A stretch of DNA of 54,533 nucleotides. It comes from Streptomyces populi. GTDB taxonomy: Bacteria > Actinomycetota > Actinomycetes > Streptomycetales > Streptomycetaceae. A model generated the notes under the pieces. It made no database searches. It was not told the origin of the DNA and saw nothing but the letters and a program-made list of their open reading frames with translations. The stretch covers positions 1 through 54,533 of the forward strand of contig NZ_KZ626894.1 of assembly GCF_002911015.1 (NCBI RefSeq), in the 5' to 3' direction. Shown in pieces: positions 31,502 through 40,488 of this stretch. Position numbers and translations under genes: made by a program. Each line of letters starts with the position of its first letter. The stretch's first letter is position 1.

Positions 31502-32305
31502 TCAGGCGGGTATCGCCCGGTACGGCCGTCCGGTCGCCGCTCTCGCCCGGCGGTAGGCCCGCCAGCCCCTGGTCCGCAGTCCCTCGGCGAACGGTGCCAC
31601 GGGAGCCCCCTCACCGCCGGTCCACAGCGCGAACCGGTCCCGTCCGGTGTCGGACCGGACCATGAGCCGGGCGAACCGCAGCGGGTCGTCCCCCTCCGAA
31701 CTGAAGGCCGAGTCCGCCCGGATGGCGGCGGCCGAGGTCCAGCCGGCCTCCCGCACCAGGGCGCGGACGGTGCGGCTGGAATAGCCGTGCGGGTAGGCGA
31801 AGGAGTCGACGCGGTGCCCGAGCACGTCCTCGATCCGCCGCTTGCAGCCGCCCACCTCCTCCCGCACCGCTGTCCGGGGCAGCGTGTCCAGCTGCGGATG
31901 CGTCACGGTGTGTCCGCCGATCTCGACCCCGGCCGCGTCCAGCTCCCTCACCTGGTCCCAGGTGAGGGTCGCCGTGGACGGGAACGGCCCCCGGCCCGAC
32001 GGCTCCAGGGCATCCGTGGTCACGTACAGGGTCGATGGAAGCCTCCGTGCGGCGAGCAGCGGGGCCACCGTGGAGGCGAAGTCCGCGTATCCGTCGTCGA
32101 AGGTCAGCACCGCGGACCGCGGTGGTACCGGGGGACCGCCGAGCAGGGCGGCGACCAGCCGCCGCAACGGGACGACCCGCAGTCCGCTGTCGGCGATCAT
32201 GTCCAGGTGTTCCGTGAACGTGCGCGGACCCACGGTGAACCGCGCCAGCCACGGCGGCGGGTCGTCCGACACCGCGTGGTAGAGGAAGACGGGCACGACG
32301 CTCAT
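31502..32305 (-). CDS. Polysaccharide deacetylase (CE4/NodB domain)
   Basis: 267 residues, ATG overlapping the upstream glycosyltransferase stop. The compact NodB domain has VFLYHAVSDD at the start, TFDDG at 68-72, and zinc ligands His132/His136 in GGHTVTHPQL. A later SFAYPHGYSS is the catalytic-base region. No signal peptide is evident, so it may work on cytoplasmic lipid-linked sugars, or be exported by another route. It is the last gene of a five-gene leftward operon and predicts an N- or O-acetylated sugar that is deacetylated during assembly. Confidence 0.88.
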   Translation of the reverse strand: MSVVPVFLYHAVSDDPPPWLARFTVGPRTFTEHLDMIADSGLRVVPLRRLVAALLGGPPVPPRSAVLTFDDGYADFASTVAPLLAARRLPSTLYVTTDALEPSGRGPFPSTATLTWDQVRELDAAGVEIGGHTVTHPQLDTLPRTAVREEVGGCKRRIEDVLGHRVDSFAYPHGYSSRTVRALVREAGWTSAAAIRADSAFSSEGDDPLRFARLMVRSDTGRDRFALWTGGEGAPVAPFAEGLRTRGWRAYRRARAATGRPYRAIPA

Positions 32306-33306
32306 GACCGGGCCGCCGTCGGCTCCGCCGCTCCCCGCGGACGCCGGGAGACGGCCCGGGCACCCGAGGACCGGACCGATCCGACGAGATAACCGGTGAC
32401 GGTCGCGCACACACCCCCGGACAGCGCCCCGATCGTGCGCAGCGCGCCGGGGCGCCAGATCCGGGCCGCGTTGCGGGCGAGGGCCCGGGAGACGGTGGAC
32501 CGTACGTACGCGCGTTCGTTGGCCAGTGCCGGTCCGCTGCCGCAGCGCCGGGCCACCAGGGCCTTGGACAGCCCTTCGATGTAGCAGCGGTTGCGGAAGT
32601 AGGACCAGCTGGTACGGGACTCGGGAACGTGGTGCCGGATCTCGGCGGCCGGCTCGTACAGCAGGACGGCCTCCGGGTCGCGGGCGACGATCCGCAGGCA
32701 CAGGTCCGTCTCGTCGCAACTCGCCACCGGTCGGCTGCCCACGCGTCCGAAGGCGTCGAAGAAGCCGCCGACGGCGATCAGTTCGCTCCTGCGGAAGGAC
32801 ATGTTGGCGCCGATGAAGTTGCGGACGCGGGCGGAGTGCCGGGGCTGTCCCCGGTAGGAGCAGCCCACCACCCAGTCGAACTCCGGCGGGAACCACACCG
32901 GTCGCCCGGTCGCCCACCACGGCCGGACGAAGCCGCCGACGCCCACCACGCGGGGGTCGCCGTAGGGAGCCAACAGGCGGCCCGTCCAGCCGGGTTCCGC
33001 GGTGGCGTCGTCGTCGAGGAAGGCCACCACGTCGGTGCGGGAGACCGTCACTCCGGTGTTGCGGCCCCCGGACAGACCGCGCCGCCGCTGGTTGGGCACC
33101 ACACGGACGCCGGACAGCTCCCGCTCGGCGCGCTCCAGGAGGGCCTGGTTGTGGTCGACCACCAGCACGACCTCGTCGGCGGGCGGATCCTGGGCCAGCA
33201 CCGACGCGATCGCGGCCCGCGTGTCGTCCCAACGGTCGAGGGTGTAGGCACAGATGACGACCGACAGGGTGGGGACGGTGCGTTCGGCGGAGAGTGCGCT
33301 GTTCAT
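32302..33306 (-). CDS. Family 2 glycosyltransferase
   Basis: 334 residues. The GT-A fold starts TLSVVICAYTLDRWDD, has the metal-binding LDDDA at 97-101, the acceptor loop NFIGANMSFRR, and a catalytic-base-type CDETDLCLR near 210. A hydrophobic segment near the C-terminus (GALSGGVCATVTGYLVG) may attach it to the membrane. It transfers one sugar from a nucleotide donor to a growing lipid-linked oligosaccharide. It overlaps both operon neighbours by four bases (flippase before, deacetylase after). Confidence 0.9.
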   Translation of the reverse strand: MNSALSAERTVPTLSVVICAYTLDRWDDTRAAIASVLAQDPPADEVVLVVDHNQALLERAERELSGVRVVPNQRRRGLSGGRNTGVTVSRTDVVAFLDDDATAEPGWTGRLLAPYGDPRVVGVGGFVRPWWATGRPVWFPPEFDWVVGCSYRGQPRHSARVRNFIGANMSFRRSELIAVGGFFDAFGRVGSRPVASCDETDLCLRIVARDPEAVLLYEPAAEIRHHVPESRTSWSYFRNRCYIEGLSKALVARRCGSGPALANERAYVRSTVSRALARNAARIWRPGALRTIGALSGGVCATVTGYLVGSVRSSGARAVSRRPRGAAEPTAARS

Positions 33307-34649
33307 GATGACCCTTCGGTGACGGGGACGAGCCAGCGGGACCAGGACGCGAGCAGGAAGACGCCGATCAGGCACTGGGTGACGAGCCAGGCGAGGCCCG
33401 CCCCCACGAGACCGACCACCGGCAGCAGCAGATGGGTGAGGCCGAGCACCAGGACGCACATCGCCACCTGCAGCCACACCGCCCAGCGCAGCCGCCGCTG
33501 CGCCCGGGCCACGTCGATGGCCACGCTCAGCAGCAGGTTCGGCAGTGCGGACAGGGCCAGCAGCCGCAGCAGCGTGGTTCCTTCGGCCGCGTACGAGGCG
33601 CCGAAGAGCGAGAGGATCTGCGGGGCCGCGACGACGATGACGACGGTGACACCGCCCAGCAGCAGACCCGAGTGGCGCAGGACGCGCAGGGAGTGCTGCA
33701 CGAGCCGTTCGGGCCCGCGCACGGACTCGGCGAGCAGCGAGGTCCCCATGTTGCGGGCGATCAGATAAGGCACGTAGGCGACGCCCCAGGCGACCGAGTA
33801 GAAGGCGCTCTCCTCGGCACCGCAGTTGTTCAGCACGATCAGCGGGACCACGGTGTATCCGGCGACGCGGAACAGGGAGCCGAAGTAGTCGGCCGCGGCG
33901 TACTTGAGCATGCGGGGCGGTGGCGGCGCTGTCCCCGTCTCCCGCTCGTGCCGGGGGATGCCCCTGCCCATCAGGACGGAGTTGGCCACGACCAGCGAGA
34001 CCACGAGGGCTCCCGCCCACGACAGGAGGATCCCGGAGAAGAGCCCCAGGGCGGCGCCGAGGGCGAGCAGCAGTATCTTCACGACGGCGAAGATCAGGTT
34101 CTCGCCCACGACCCAGCCCGGCATGCGGACCGCGGTGAGCGCGCCGTCCTGCAGGACGAAGACGGCGTAACCGGCGGTCGCCACCACGAAGCAGGTCGCG
34201 GTGACCGGTGTCAGCAGGAAGCCGAGCCCTGGTGAGACCACCGGCACCAACGCGAGGAACACCAGGGCCACCACCACGCTGAAGGCCGTGCTCGCCGCGT
34301 AACAGGTGAGGACCAGCCGGCGGCTGCGGCGGCCGGCGGTCGGCACGAACCGCACCAGGAAGTCGTTCAGGTTGAGCTGCCCGATGCCGGTGAGCAGGAG
34401 GGACGCCATGAGTGCCGAGTAGCTCAGGCCCACGGTCCGCTCGTCGTACCAGTGCGTCGCGAAGGTCCAGAAGAAGAAGCCGAGGCCGGCGTTGACGAGG
34501 GAACTGACCGCGAGGACGTGCCCCGTGCGGAGCACGGGCTCGCCCGGGAGCGCGGCGGCGATGCCGGCGCGCAGCATGACCAGGGGACGTCGCATGCCGG
34601 CGCCTCTCGCAGCCGAATCGGTCACCGGAGTGGTGTCCAAGCCGCTCAC
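33303..34649 (-). CDS. Wzx-type polysaccharide flippase / MATE-like oligosaccharide transporter
   Basis: 448 residues from GTG; an ATG 18 codons later (MRRPLVML) with GAGAGG upstream is also possible. About twelve hydrophobic helices in the order expected of the MVF/MATE superfamily are visible, e.g. VLAVSSLVNAGLGFFFW, AYTVV-like segments, and a final VGLVGAGLAWLVTQCLIGVFLL. Such proteins flip undecaprenyl-linked oligosaccharide units across the membrane. This predicts a flippase-dependent polymer, distinct from the synthase-dependent polymer at the left edge of the window. It is the central gene of the operon. Confidence 0.85.
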   Translation of the reverse strand: MSGLDTTPVTDSAARGAGMRRPLVMLRAGIAAALPGEPVLRTGHVLAVSSLVNAGLGFFFWTFATHWYDERTVGLSYSALMASLLLTGIGQLNLNDFLVRFVPTAGRRSRRLVLTCYAASTAFSVVVALVFLALVPVVSPGLGFLLTPVTATCFVVATAGYAVFVLQDGALTAVRMPGWVVGENLIFAVVKILLLALGAALGLFSGILLSWAGALVVSLVVANSVLMGRGIPRHERETGTAPPPPRMLKYAAADYFGSLFRVAGYTVVPLIVLNNCGAEESAFYSVAWGVAYVPYLIARNMGTSLLAESVRGPERLVQHSLRVLRHSGLLLGGVTVVIVVAAPQILSLFGASYAAEGTTLLRLLALSALPNLLLSVAIDVARAQRRLRWAVWLQVAMCVLVLGLTHLLLPVVGLVGAGLAWLVTQCLIGVFLLASWSRWLVPVTEGSS

Positions 34650-34656
34650 CTCGCCA

Positions 34657-35937
34657 TCAGGTCCCGGCGCCGGCGCCGGCGCCGGCGAGACGTCCGCGGA
34701 GATAGCCGCAGGGGCCGTAGACCATCCCCCGCACCTCCAGGAGCGCCAGGTGCCGGGACCAGCCGGCCTCGGGATCGGCGCCGCGGGCGCGTGATCTGGT
34801 CATGGAGTAGCGGATACCGCGGGGGAGCCGCCGCAGCAGGGCGGGCATCCGGCGGGGGTTCCTCAGCAGCGCGCCGGTGAGATAGGCGCCGAGGCCGGCA
34901 CCGTAGCCGAACACCTGCGCGGCGACGGCGTCCATCGTGCGGCGGTGGCAGTGCCAGACGATGGCGCTCGGTTGGTAGACGAGCGTGTGACCGGCCGTCA
35001 GGATCTCGAAGAAGGCGAGCAGGTCGTCACCGCCCTTGCCGGGGGTACCGGCGCCGGTCGCGGTGTCGAAGCCGCCCAGGGCGCGGAGCGCGTCGGTGCG
35101 GAACGCCATGTTGGCGCCGGAGCCGAACCGTCCGGCGGTGAACGGGAACAACGGGTCCGTCGGCGGATCGGACAGCGACCAGGTGCGTGACGCGTACCCC
35201 TTCGCGAAACCGCCCTGCCGTTCGAGGGCGCCCTGGGCCGGGGTCTCCAGTTCGGCGGGCACGATCAGTCCGGTGACACAGCCGATCCGCGGGTCGCGCG
35301 CGAAGGTCTCGGCCAGCGCCGACAGCCATCCGGGGTCGACGAGCGTGTCGTCGTCGGTGAAGGCGACGACGGATCCGCGTGCCCGGGCGAGCCCCACGTT
35401 GTGGGCGCGGGCCAGCCCGGCGACGGGTTCGCGGACGTAGCGGACCCGTCCGGCGAAGTCTTCGCGGACCAGGGCCTCGGTCGCGCCGTCGGCGGGGGCG
35501 TTGTCGACCACGACGATCTCGAACTCGGGATACTTCGAGCGCAGCAGCGACCGCAGGCAGTGCCGCAGCTTCTCCGGCCGGTCGCGCGTGGCCACGACCA
35601 CGCTGATGACGGGCGCGGGGTGGGACGCCCGGTGCGGGGCCCCGCAGCCCGAGGGTCCGGTCCGGTCCCCGGACAGGTGCCGGGCGAGCTGTCCGGCCAG
35701 TTCCGCGTAGGCGGTGTCGGCCAGGGCCCGCCACAGGCCGTCGGGTCCGGAGGCGTCCGCGGCGCTGACCATGCCCAGGGGACGGCCGTGCAGCCGTACG
35801 AGTGCACGGGCCCGTCCCCCCGGCCGGGCGGGCCCCCGGTCGCCGGGCAGCCGGAACTCGCCCGGGCGGGCCAGGTCGATGTCGACCACCGGCACCGGGG
35901 GCCGGACGAGGGGGGAGCGGACCGGGGCGGAGCTCAC
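34657..35937 (-). CDS. Family 2 glycosyltransferase with ~105-residue N-terminal extension
   Basis: 426 residues from GTG overlapping the previous stop (GTGA). The GT-A domain begins at about 109 (VISVVVATRDRPEKL), with FTDDDTLVDP at 193-202 and a late GKGGDDLLAFFEIL as the catalytic acidic region. The first ~105 residues (VVDIDLARPGEF..., ARALVRLHGRPLG) are an unusual extension seen in some actinobacterial GT2s and of unknown role. The C-terminus ends in an Ala-Gly run encoded by GGCGCC repeats. It is the second gene of the operon. Confidence 0.88.
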   Translation of the reverse strand: MSSAPVRSPLVRPPVPVVDIDLARPGEFRLPGDRGPARPGGRARALVRLHGRPLGMVSAADASGPDGLWRALADTAYAELAGQLARHLSGDRTGPSGCGAPHRASHPAPVISVVVATRDRPEKLRHCLRSLLRSKYPEFEIVVVDNAPADGATEALVREDFAGRVRYVREPVAGLARAHNVGLARARGSVVAFTDDDTLVDPGWLSALAETFARDPRIGCVTGLIVPAELETPAQGALERQGGFAKGYASRTWSLSDPPTDPLFPFTAGRFGSGANMAFRTDALRALGGFDTATGAGTPGKGGDDLLAFFEILTAGHTLVYQPSAIVWHCHRRTMDAVAAQVFGYGAGLGAYLTGALLRNPRRMPALLRRLPRGIRYSMTRSRARGADPEAGWSRHLALLEVRGMVYGPCGYLRGRLAGAGAGAGT

Positions 35938-36686
35938 GACGCGCTCCTCGCCGGCCGCGCGGTGGCGGACCGGGCGCCCGGCCGCTCCGAGAGCAGGGTG
36001 CGCAGCACCCGGCGCCCGTCGGATATGGCGTGGAGGTTCGAGCAGCCGCTGCGCCGGGGCAGTTCCAGGCTGGGGACCTCGGCGATGCGCAGACCGGAGC
36101 GCAGGGCGTGCACGATCATCTCGGCCTCGATCTCGAAGCCGACGGCGTGCAGGTCGAGCTGGTCGAGGAAGCTGCGCCGGAAGGCGCAGTAGCCGTAGCA
36201 GAGGTCGGTCAGACAGGCGCCGTACAGCCGGTTGGCGGCCATCAGGAGGACGTGGTTGCCCATCTTGCGGATGGGGGTGATGTCGAGCGAACCGCCGCCC
36301 GCGACGAACCTCGAGCCCTTGACGAAGTCGTAGCCGTGGTCGAGGAAGTGCACGAAGTGGGGGATCTCCGCCGGCGACATGCTGCCGTCGGCGTCCATCA
36401 TCACCACGTAGTCACCCTTCGCCTCGAGGAAGCCGGTGCGCAGCGCGTTGCCCTTGCCCGGGCCGCTCTGCCGCACGTTGCGCACGGTCGGCAGGCAGTG
36501 CTGCGCCATGGGGACCGTGGCGTCGGTGGAGTCGCCGTCCACGAGGATGACCTCGTCCACGCACGCCGGGATCTGTTCGAAGACCCAGGCGATGTTGCGC
36601 GCCTCGTTGAGGGCTGGGACGACCAGGCTGACGGTGCCGTGCGTGTCGGCCTCTTGCTCGCTGCCGATGATCGGGTCGTTGTACAT
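35934..36686 (-). CDS. Family 2 glycosyltransferase, dolichol-phosphate mannosyltransferase-like
   Basis: 250 residues. The second ATG is chosen because GGAG lies nine bases upstream, whereas it would touch the first ATG at 36695. It has SLVVPALNEARNIAWVFEQIP, VDGDSTDAT, and the metal site MMDADGS at 96-102, with no membrane helices. It resembles polyprenyl-phosphate sugar transferases and the GT2 of capsule clusters that prime or extend on a lipid carrier. It is the first gene of the five-gene GT-GT-flippase-GT-deacetylase operon, with regulatory site B just upstream. Confidence 0.88.
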   Translation of the reverse strand: MYNDPIIGSEQEADTHGTVSLVVPALNEARNIAWVFEQIPACVDEVILVDGDSTDATVPMAQHCLPTVRNVRQSGPGKGNALRTGFLEAKGDYVVMMDADGSMSPAEIPHFVHFLDHGYDFVKGSRFVAGGGSLDITPIRKMGNHVLLMAANRLYGACLTDLCYGYCAFRRSFLDQLDLHAVGFEIEAEMIVHALRSGLRIAEVPSLELPRRSGCSNLHAISDGRRVLRTLLSERPGARSATARPARSAS

Positions 36687-36717
36687 GATCTGCATCTCCG
36701 AGTACGCGCCTACGACA

Positions 36718-36744
36718 TACGTTTACAACGTATATCTACACTTT
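36718..36744. promoter_or_regulatory. Shared 27-bp regulatory motif, site B (upstream of GT operon)
   Basis: The same motif as sites A and C. On this copy the symmetry is clearest: ATACGTT and AACGTAT flank a 3-base centre as perfect 7-base arms (36717-36733). It lies 32-58 bases upstream of the leftward operon start. The sequence around it is AT-rich, as expected for a promoter. Confidence 0.65.
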
Positions 36745-36813
36745 TACCCGATTTGCGAGTGACGTCAAGAGGACATCAAGAGAAGAGGTGGGACTCTTCG
36801 GGCGGCTCGAGAA

Positions 36814-36838
36814 CGCCCCCGCCCGGCAGGCGGGGGCG
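36814..36838. terminator. 10-bp hairpin after the small membrane protein gene
   Basis: Perfect arms 36814-36823 and 36829-36838 with loop CGGCA lie downstream of the leftward membrane-protein gene and before the GT operon promoter. It separates the two leftward transcription units. Confidence 0.7.
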
Positions 36839-36939
36839 GAGCCGGTGCCGGGGCGGGCGGGACCGCCGCGACGCTCACACGGTCCGCGCGACGCCTCGCA
36901 CGGACCGTCGTGGCACCCCGGCGAGGCCGGTGCGGTGCC

Positions 36940-37404
36940 TCACTCCGGGGCGGGCGGCTCGGGTCGGCCGGTGCCGGCCGACCGTGGGTCCGGGTCCGGG
37001 TCCGGGTCCGGACCCGATCCCGGCTCCGGCCCCGGGACGGCTCGCGGTGCCCGGCTCCGCCGCCCGCCGGGCTTGGGCAGCAGGGCCAGGGCGGACGTGA
37101 CGGCGGCGAGGGCGAGCAGCGCCCGGGTGACGGTGAACGTGCCCGTCAGGAACAGGGGTTCCACGACGAGCACCGCCATCGACAGGCTGAGCGTCACGGT
37201 CAGGACGCCCCTCTCCAGGGCCGCCGTGCGGTCCCTGACGCGCGCCGCGCCCGGCCGGGCCCACCGGGAGGCCGCCAGGCCGGGACAGACGAGCAGGAAC
37301 GCCGTCGTCACCACGGCGCGCAGGACCAGGGCGTCCGGCAGGAAGGCGACCACCGCCGCTGCCGCCCAGCCGGACAGCGCGAGCCCCCGGCGCAGGGAGG
37401 TCAT
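36940..37404 (-). CDS. Small polytopic membrane protein of unknown function
   Basis: 154 residues starting 7 bases after the stop of the large membrane glycosyltransferase-like gene. Three to four hydrophobic helices are visible (GLALSGWAAAAVVAFLPDAL, VVTTAFLLVCPGLAA, VLTVTLSLSMAVLVVEPLFL, ALLALAAVTSALALL). They are followed by a charged Pro-rich tail made of repeated Asp-Pro (encoded by GGGTCC repeats at 36986-37011). Family not recognised. Similar small membrane genes accompany GT39-like proteins in actinobacterial exopolysaccharide clusters. It probably acts with the upstream protein. Confidence 0.7.
   Translation of the reverse strand: MTSLRRGLALSGWAAAAVVAFLPDALVLRAVVTTAFLLVCPGLAASRWARPGAARVRDRTAALERGVLTVTLSLSMAVLVVEPLFLTGTFTVTRALLALAAVTSALALLPKPGGRRSRAPRAVPGPEPGSGPDPDPDPDPRSAGTGRPEPPAPE
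36986..37011. repeat. GGGTCC tandem repeat in membrane-protein tail
   Basis: Four GGGTCC-type units encode the Asp-Pro run at the end of the 154-residue protein. It is a low-complexity, probably slippage-prone tract. Confidence 0.7.
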
Positions 37405-37411
37405 GGCCCGC

Positions 37412-39232
37412 TCAGCCTTTCGCGCCCTGGTACCGGTAGACCACCGCGTCCTTGCTGCGGTAGACGGGGATGTAGTCCGGGGTCTTCGACAGGGCCGACT
37501 CCATGCGCTGCACGGTGCCGCCGGGCAGGATCCCCCTCTGGTAGAGGTCGGCGGCCTGGGCCCGGCTCAGGATGATGTAGGCGGGCTGTGTCGGGCTGGC
37601 CCGCTTGACGAACCCCTCCAGGCCCTTCACCGGGTCGTTCACCAGGCGCCGCCGGTCGCGGATGTCCTGCTCGTCCAACTGCACCTGGGGGTTCTCGTCG
37701 TAGCGCAGGTACAGGCCGGGCACGGCCGAGGTCAGGGAGACGACGGTGGAACCGGGAGGAGCGGTGGCCGCGACGAAGCGTCCGGCCGCCACCTCCTCCT
37801 CCGTGAAGTAGTTCGCCGATTCCTTGCCGTAGTAGCCGAACATGAGCCCCCCGAGCAGGGCGAGCAGCAGCGGACAGGCGGCCAGCACCTGAAGGCGCGG
37901 CCGTCCGCTCCGCTCGAGGAGGAGGGCCGCGATCAGGAGCGAGGCCGCGGGCAGGGCGAAGAGATAGGCGCGGAAGATCATCTCTCCGCCGTAGGCGTTC
38001 GCCACCAGCAGCGGCAGCGGAGCCACGACGAGCAGCGGCAGGCCGGTGCGGCGGACCCAGGGGCGGGCCAGGAAGGCGATGGCCGCCAGGACGAAGACCG
38101 CGGCGGACAGGCCCCGGTCGACCCAGGACACCACCACTTGACCCGGGGCCGCGGCGCCGAGGGCGGCCAGCCCGGAGACGACGTTGGTGTCGGGTTTCAG
38201 CAGCGAGCCCAGGAAGTCGTTCAGGTTCTCCGAGAGGTAGGGGCGGGCGACGGTGGCGTCCCAGAGCACGGCCAGCACCACCGTGCCGGCCAGGACGGGC
38301 AGCACGACCCGCCGGTTGCGCCGCGGGAGCGACAGCGCCACCAGCGCGCTGATCAGCATGAACGGTGTCAGCGGGTGCGAGGAGATGATGACCGCCGCGA
38401 TCACCATGACCACCACGAAGCGGCCGACGGGCCATCGGTTCGTGCGTGTCTCGCCCGTCCGGTACAGCGCCGAGGCCGGCAACTGCCCCATGACCAGGGC
38501 GATCATCGTCACGAAGAGCAGGAACGCGAAGGCCTGGGGAGCGAAGTAGTCCTGCCCCACCCAGGAGCACGAGTAGTAGACCCACGCCGCCCCCCAGATC
38601 AGCCGGCGGTCACGGGTCACCGTCCGGTGGAGCAGCAGCAGGGGGGCGAGCAGCACCGCGTTGAAGACGGGCGGGGTCCACGTCGCGTAGCCGAGCGCCG
38701 AGCGCAGGCCGGTGGCCTGTAGGAAGAACGCGTTGAGGTCGAAGAACCCGGGCCACTGGTTGTAGATGGCGAGCTTGTCCGCGTGGGGCACCTCGCCGTG
38801 GTGGCGGATCACCGCGTCGACGACCGCGACGTGTTTCCACGCCCAGCTGTAGCGCAGGGTGGGGTAGAGCAGGGTGGGGGTCGCGTGGATGACCGCGATC
38901 AGCCCCAGGACGTATCCCGCGAACCATCCGCCACCGGTCCGCCGGTCGGCCAGGGCCAGGCAGAAGCCGAGGGTGAGCAGGCCGAGGGCGACCCAGAAGA
39001 GCACCGGCAGCACCTGGAGCAGACCGTAGTCGCGCATTCCGGCGAGATCCACGTGGCGCAGGGACAGCAGCCAGAGGGCGAGGGCCGCGGGAAGGATCAG
39101 ACGTGTCGCCCACTGGAGTGCCGTGGTCCGGCCGGAGCGGCGACGGTCCCCGGCGGCGGTGCCGGGCCGCCGGGCCACGGCGCCGGTGAAGGACGCCATG
39201 CGCCCGCCCGTCAGCGTCTGGAGCTTGCCCAT
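37412..39232 (-). CDS. Large multi-pass membrane protein, GT39/O-antigen-polymerase-like
   Basis: 606 residues from ATG MGKLQTLTGG; a start at MASFTGAV (39199) is possible. About twelve hydrophobic helices are visible, the early one LILPAALALWLLSLRHV. An extracytoplasmic loop holds YNQWPGFFDLNAFFLQATG. A soluble C-terminal domain of about 150 residues is rich in charged residues (LRYDENPQVQLDEQDIRDRRR). The shape fits polyprenyl-phosphate-sugar glycosyltransferases or Wzy-type polymerases, which work outside the membrane on flipped units. With the Wzx-like flippase it could complete a Wzx/Wzy route. Direct family assignment is uncertain. Confidence 0.7.
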   Translation of the reverse strand: MGKLQTLTGGRMASFTGAVARRPGTAAGDRRRSGRTTALQWATRLILPAALALWLLSLRHVDLAGMRDYGLLQVLPVLFWVALGLLTLGFCLALADRRTGGGWFAGYVLGLIAVIHATPTLLYPTLRYSWAWKHVAVVDAVIRHHGEVPHADKLAIYNQWPGFFDLNAFFLQATGLRSALGYATWTPPVFNAVLLAPLLLLHRTVTRDRRLIWGAAWVYYSCSWVGQDYFAPQAFAFLLFVTMIALVMGQLPASALYRTGETRTNRWPVGRFVVVMVIAAVIISSHPLTPFMLISALVALSLPRRNRRVVLPVLAGTVVLAVLWDATVARPYLSENLNDFLGSLLKPDTNVVSGLAALGAAAPGQVVVSWVDRGLSAAVFVLAAIAFLARPWVRRTGLPLLVVAPLPLLVANAYGGEMIFRAYLFALPAASLLIAALLLERSGRPRLQVLAACPLLLALLGGLMFGYYGKESANYFTEEEVAAGRFVAATAPPGSTVVSLTSAVPGLYLRYDENPQVQLDEQDIRDRRRLVNDPVKGLEGFVKRASPTQPAYIILSRAQAADLYQRGILPGGTVQRMESALSKTPDYIPVYRSKDAVVYRYQGAKG

Positions 39233-39588
39233 GAAGGGGTCTCCGGGAGAACCGGTGCTCCGACGACGGTCCCCGTGACGCGGAACGCCGGCTCCTCGAG
39301 GCGGCCGGCCGTCCTCCCGCGGCGGCCGGCAGGGGCGTTGACTCGACGCATGTGACACCTTCCGGATCCGGCCTGTCGGTCTCCCCCGCCCGCCCCCGGC
39401 GTGACGGCCGTCGGCGACACGGCCGTCGGCACTCCCGCTCGTCGGTCCACATGGTGCCGGGTGTCGACCGGTAAGAGGTATCAATACCGATTGTGACGGT
39501 ATTTCCGATTGCTGCAAGCGGCGGCTCGCGGTGCTCACGCGCGGCGCGTGCCCAGACGGTGCCCGGACGGAGAGCGGTGGAGCGACAG
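39233..39588. other. 356-bp divergent region, membrane GT-like gene and phosphoesterase
   Basis: There is no convincing full-length gene. A 46-codon leftward frame (39211-39351) with a GGAAGG site overlaps the start of the membrane protein and could be a leader, but its codon use is poor. The right half is AT-rich, with the inverted repeat listed at 39483-39503 and a palindrome GGTATCAATACC at 39477-39488. Both promoters must be here. Confidence 0.5.
39477..39503. promoter_or_regulatory. Overlapping inverted repeats, operator candidate
   Basis: AATACCG (39483-39489) and CGGTATT (39497-39503) form perfect 7-base arms around 7 bases. They overlap the 12-bp palindrome GGTATCAATACC (39477-39488). 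The composite gives three GGTAT-type half-sites in 27 bp, which would suit cooperative binding by a dimeric repressor. It is 86-112 bases upstream of the phosphoesterase start. Confidence 0.55.
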
Positions 39589-40452
39589 GTGAGAGGCGTA
39601 CGACGGGAGCGGGGACGCCTTCTGGCGCGGGGGCTCCTCGCGTGGGCGGCCGTGACGACGGCACTCCTGGTGGCAGCGGGCTGTGACGACGCACCGGCTC
39701 GAACCGGGCTTCCCCGTCCGGACCACATCGTCGTGGTGATCGAGGAGGACCAGTCGTACGACGCCGTCATCGGCAACGCGGAAGCCCCGTACATCAACCA
39801 ACTGGCCCGGCGGGGCGCCTCGCTCACCCAGTTCTACGCCCTCACCCATCCCAGTCAGCCCAATTACCTGGCGCTCTTCTCGGGCTCCTTCCTGGGGGTC
39901 GACGACGATTCCTGCCCGCACCGGCTCACGTCGCGCAACCTCGGCTCCCAGCTCCGCCAGGCGGGTCTGACCTTCGTGGGCTACGCGCAGAGCCTGCCGC
40001 GCACCGGTTTCACCGGCTGTGCCGACGGCGCCTACGTGCGCCGGCACAACCCCTGGGTGAACTTCGACAACCTTCCCGCGTCCGTCAACCGCCCGTGGAC
40101 CGACTTCCCCCGTGACTTCACGGATCTGCCGACGGTGGCGTTCGTCGTCCCGGACCTCGAACACGACATGCACGACGGCGCTGTGGGGCGGGCGGACACC
40201 TGGCTGCGGGACAACCTCGGCCGCTACGCGGACTGGGCGATGACCCACAACAGCCTGCTGGTCGTCACCTGGGACGAGGACGACGGGAAAGGACCCAACC
40301 ACATCCCCACCGTCCTGGTGGGCGAGCACGTCCGGCGCGGTGACGACGCCCAGCCGAACAACCAGTTCGGACTGCTGCGCATGATGCTGGACGCGTACGG
40401 CCTGAAATCCCTCCACCACAGCGACGACGTGGAGCCCGTCGACGTGGGGTGA
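39589..40452 (+). CDS. Phosphoesterase / acid phosphatase lipoprotein (AcpA/phospholipase C superfamily)
   Basis: 287 residues from a GTG with GGAG six bases upstream; a GTG four codons earlier is nearly as good. A basic n-region (VRRERGRLLARG) and hydrophobic helix end in VAAGC, a lipobox with lipidated Cys. The mature part has VVVIEEDQSYDAVIG, THPSQPNYLALFSG, FDNLP and a late VVTWDEDDG, all typical of the PF04185-type phosphoesterases that cleave phosphomonoesters or phospholipids. Anchored outside the membrane at the border of the glycan genes, it may dephosphorylate a lipid carrier or a phosphate-bearing polymer (inference). Confidence 0.83.
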   Translation: MRGVRRERGRLLARGLLAWAAVTTALLVAAGCDDAPARTGLPRPDHIVVVIEEDQSYDAVIGNAEAPYINQLARRGASLTQFYALTHPSQPNYLALFSGSFLGVDDDSCPHRLTSRNLGSQLRQAGLTFVGYAQSLPRTGFTGCADGAYVRRHNPWVNFDNLPASVNRPWTDFPRDFTDLPTVAFVVPDLEHDMHDGAVGRADTWLRDNLGRYADWAMTHNSLLVVTWDEDDGKGPNHIPTVLVGEHVRRGDDAQPNNQFGLLRMMLDAYGLKSLHHSDDVEPVDVG

Positions 40453-40488
40453 CCGCCGGGACGAGGGGACTGCCGGGACGAGGGGGCC

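Noticed and set aside
39211..39351. 46-codon leftward frame before the large membrane protein
   Set aside because: It has a plausible GGAAGG site and overlaps the downstream start, but composition and lack of any similarity leave it unsupported; at most a leader.
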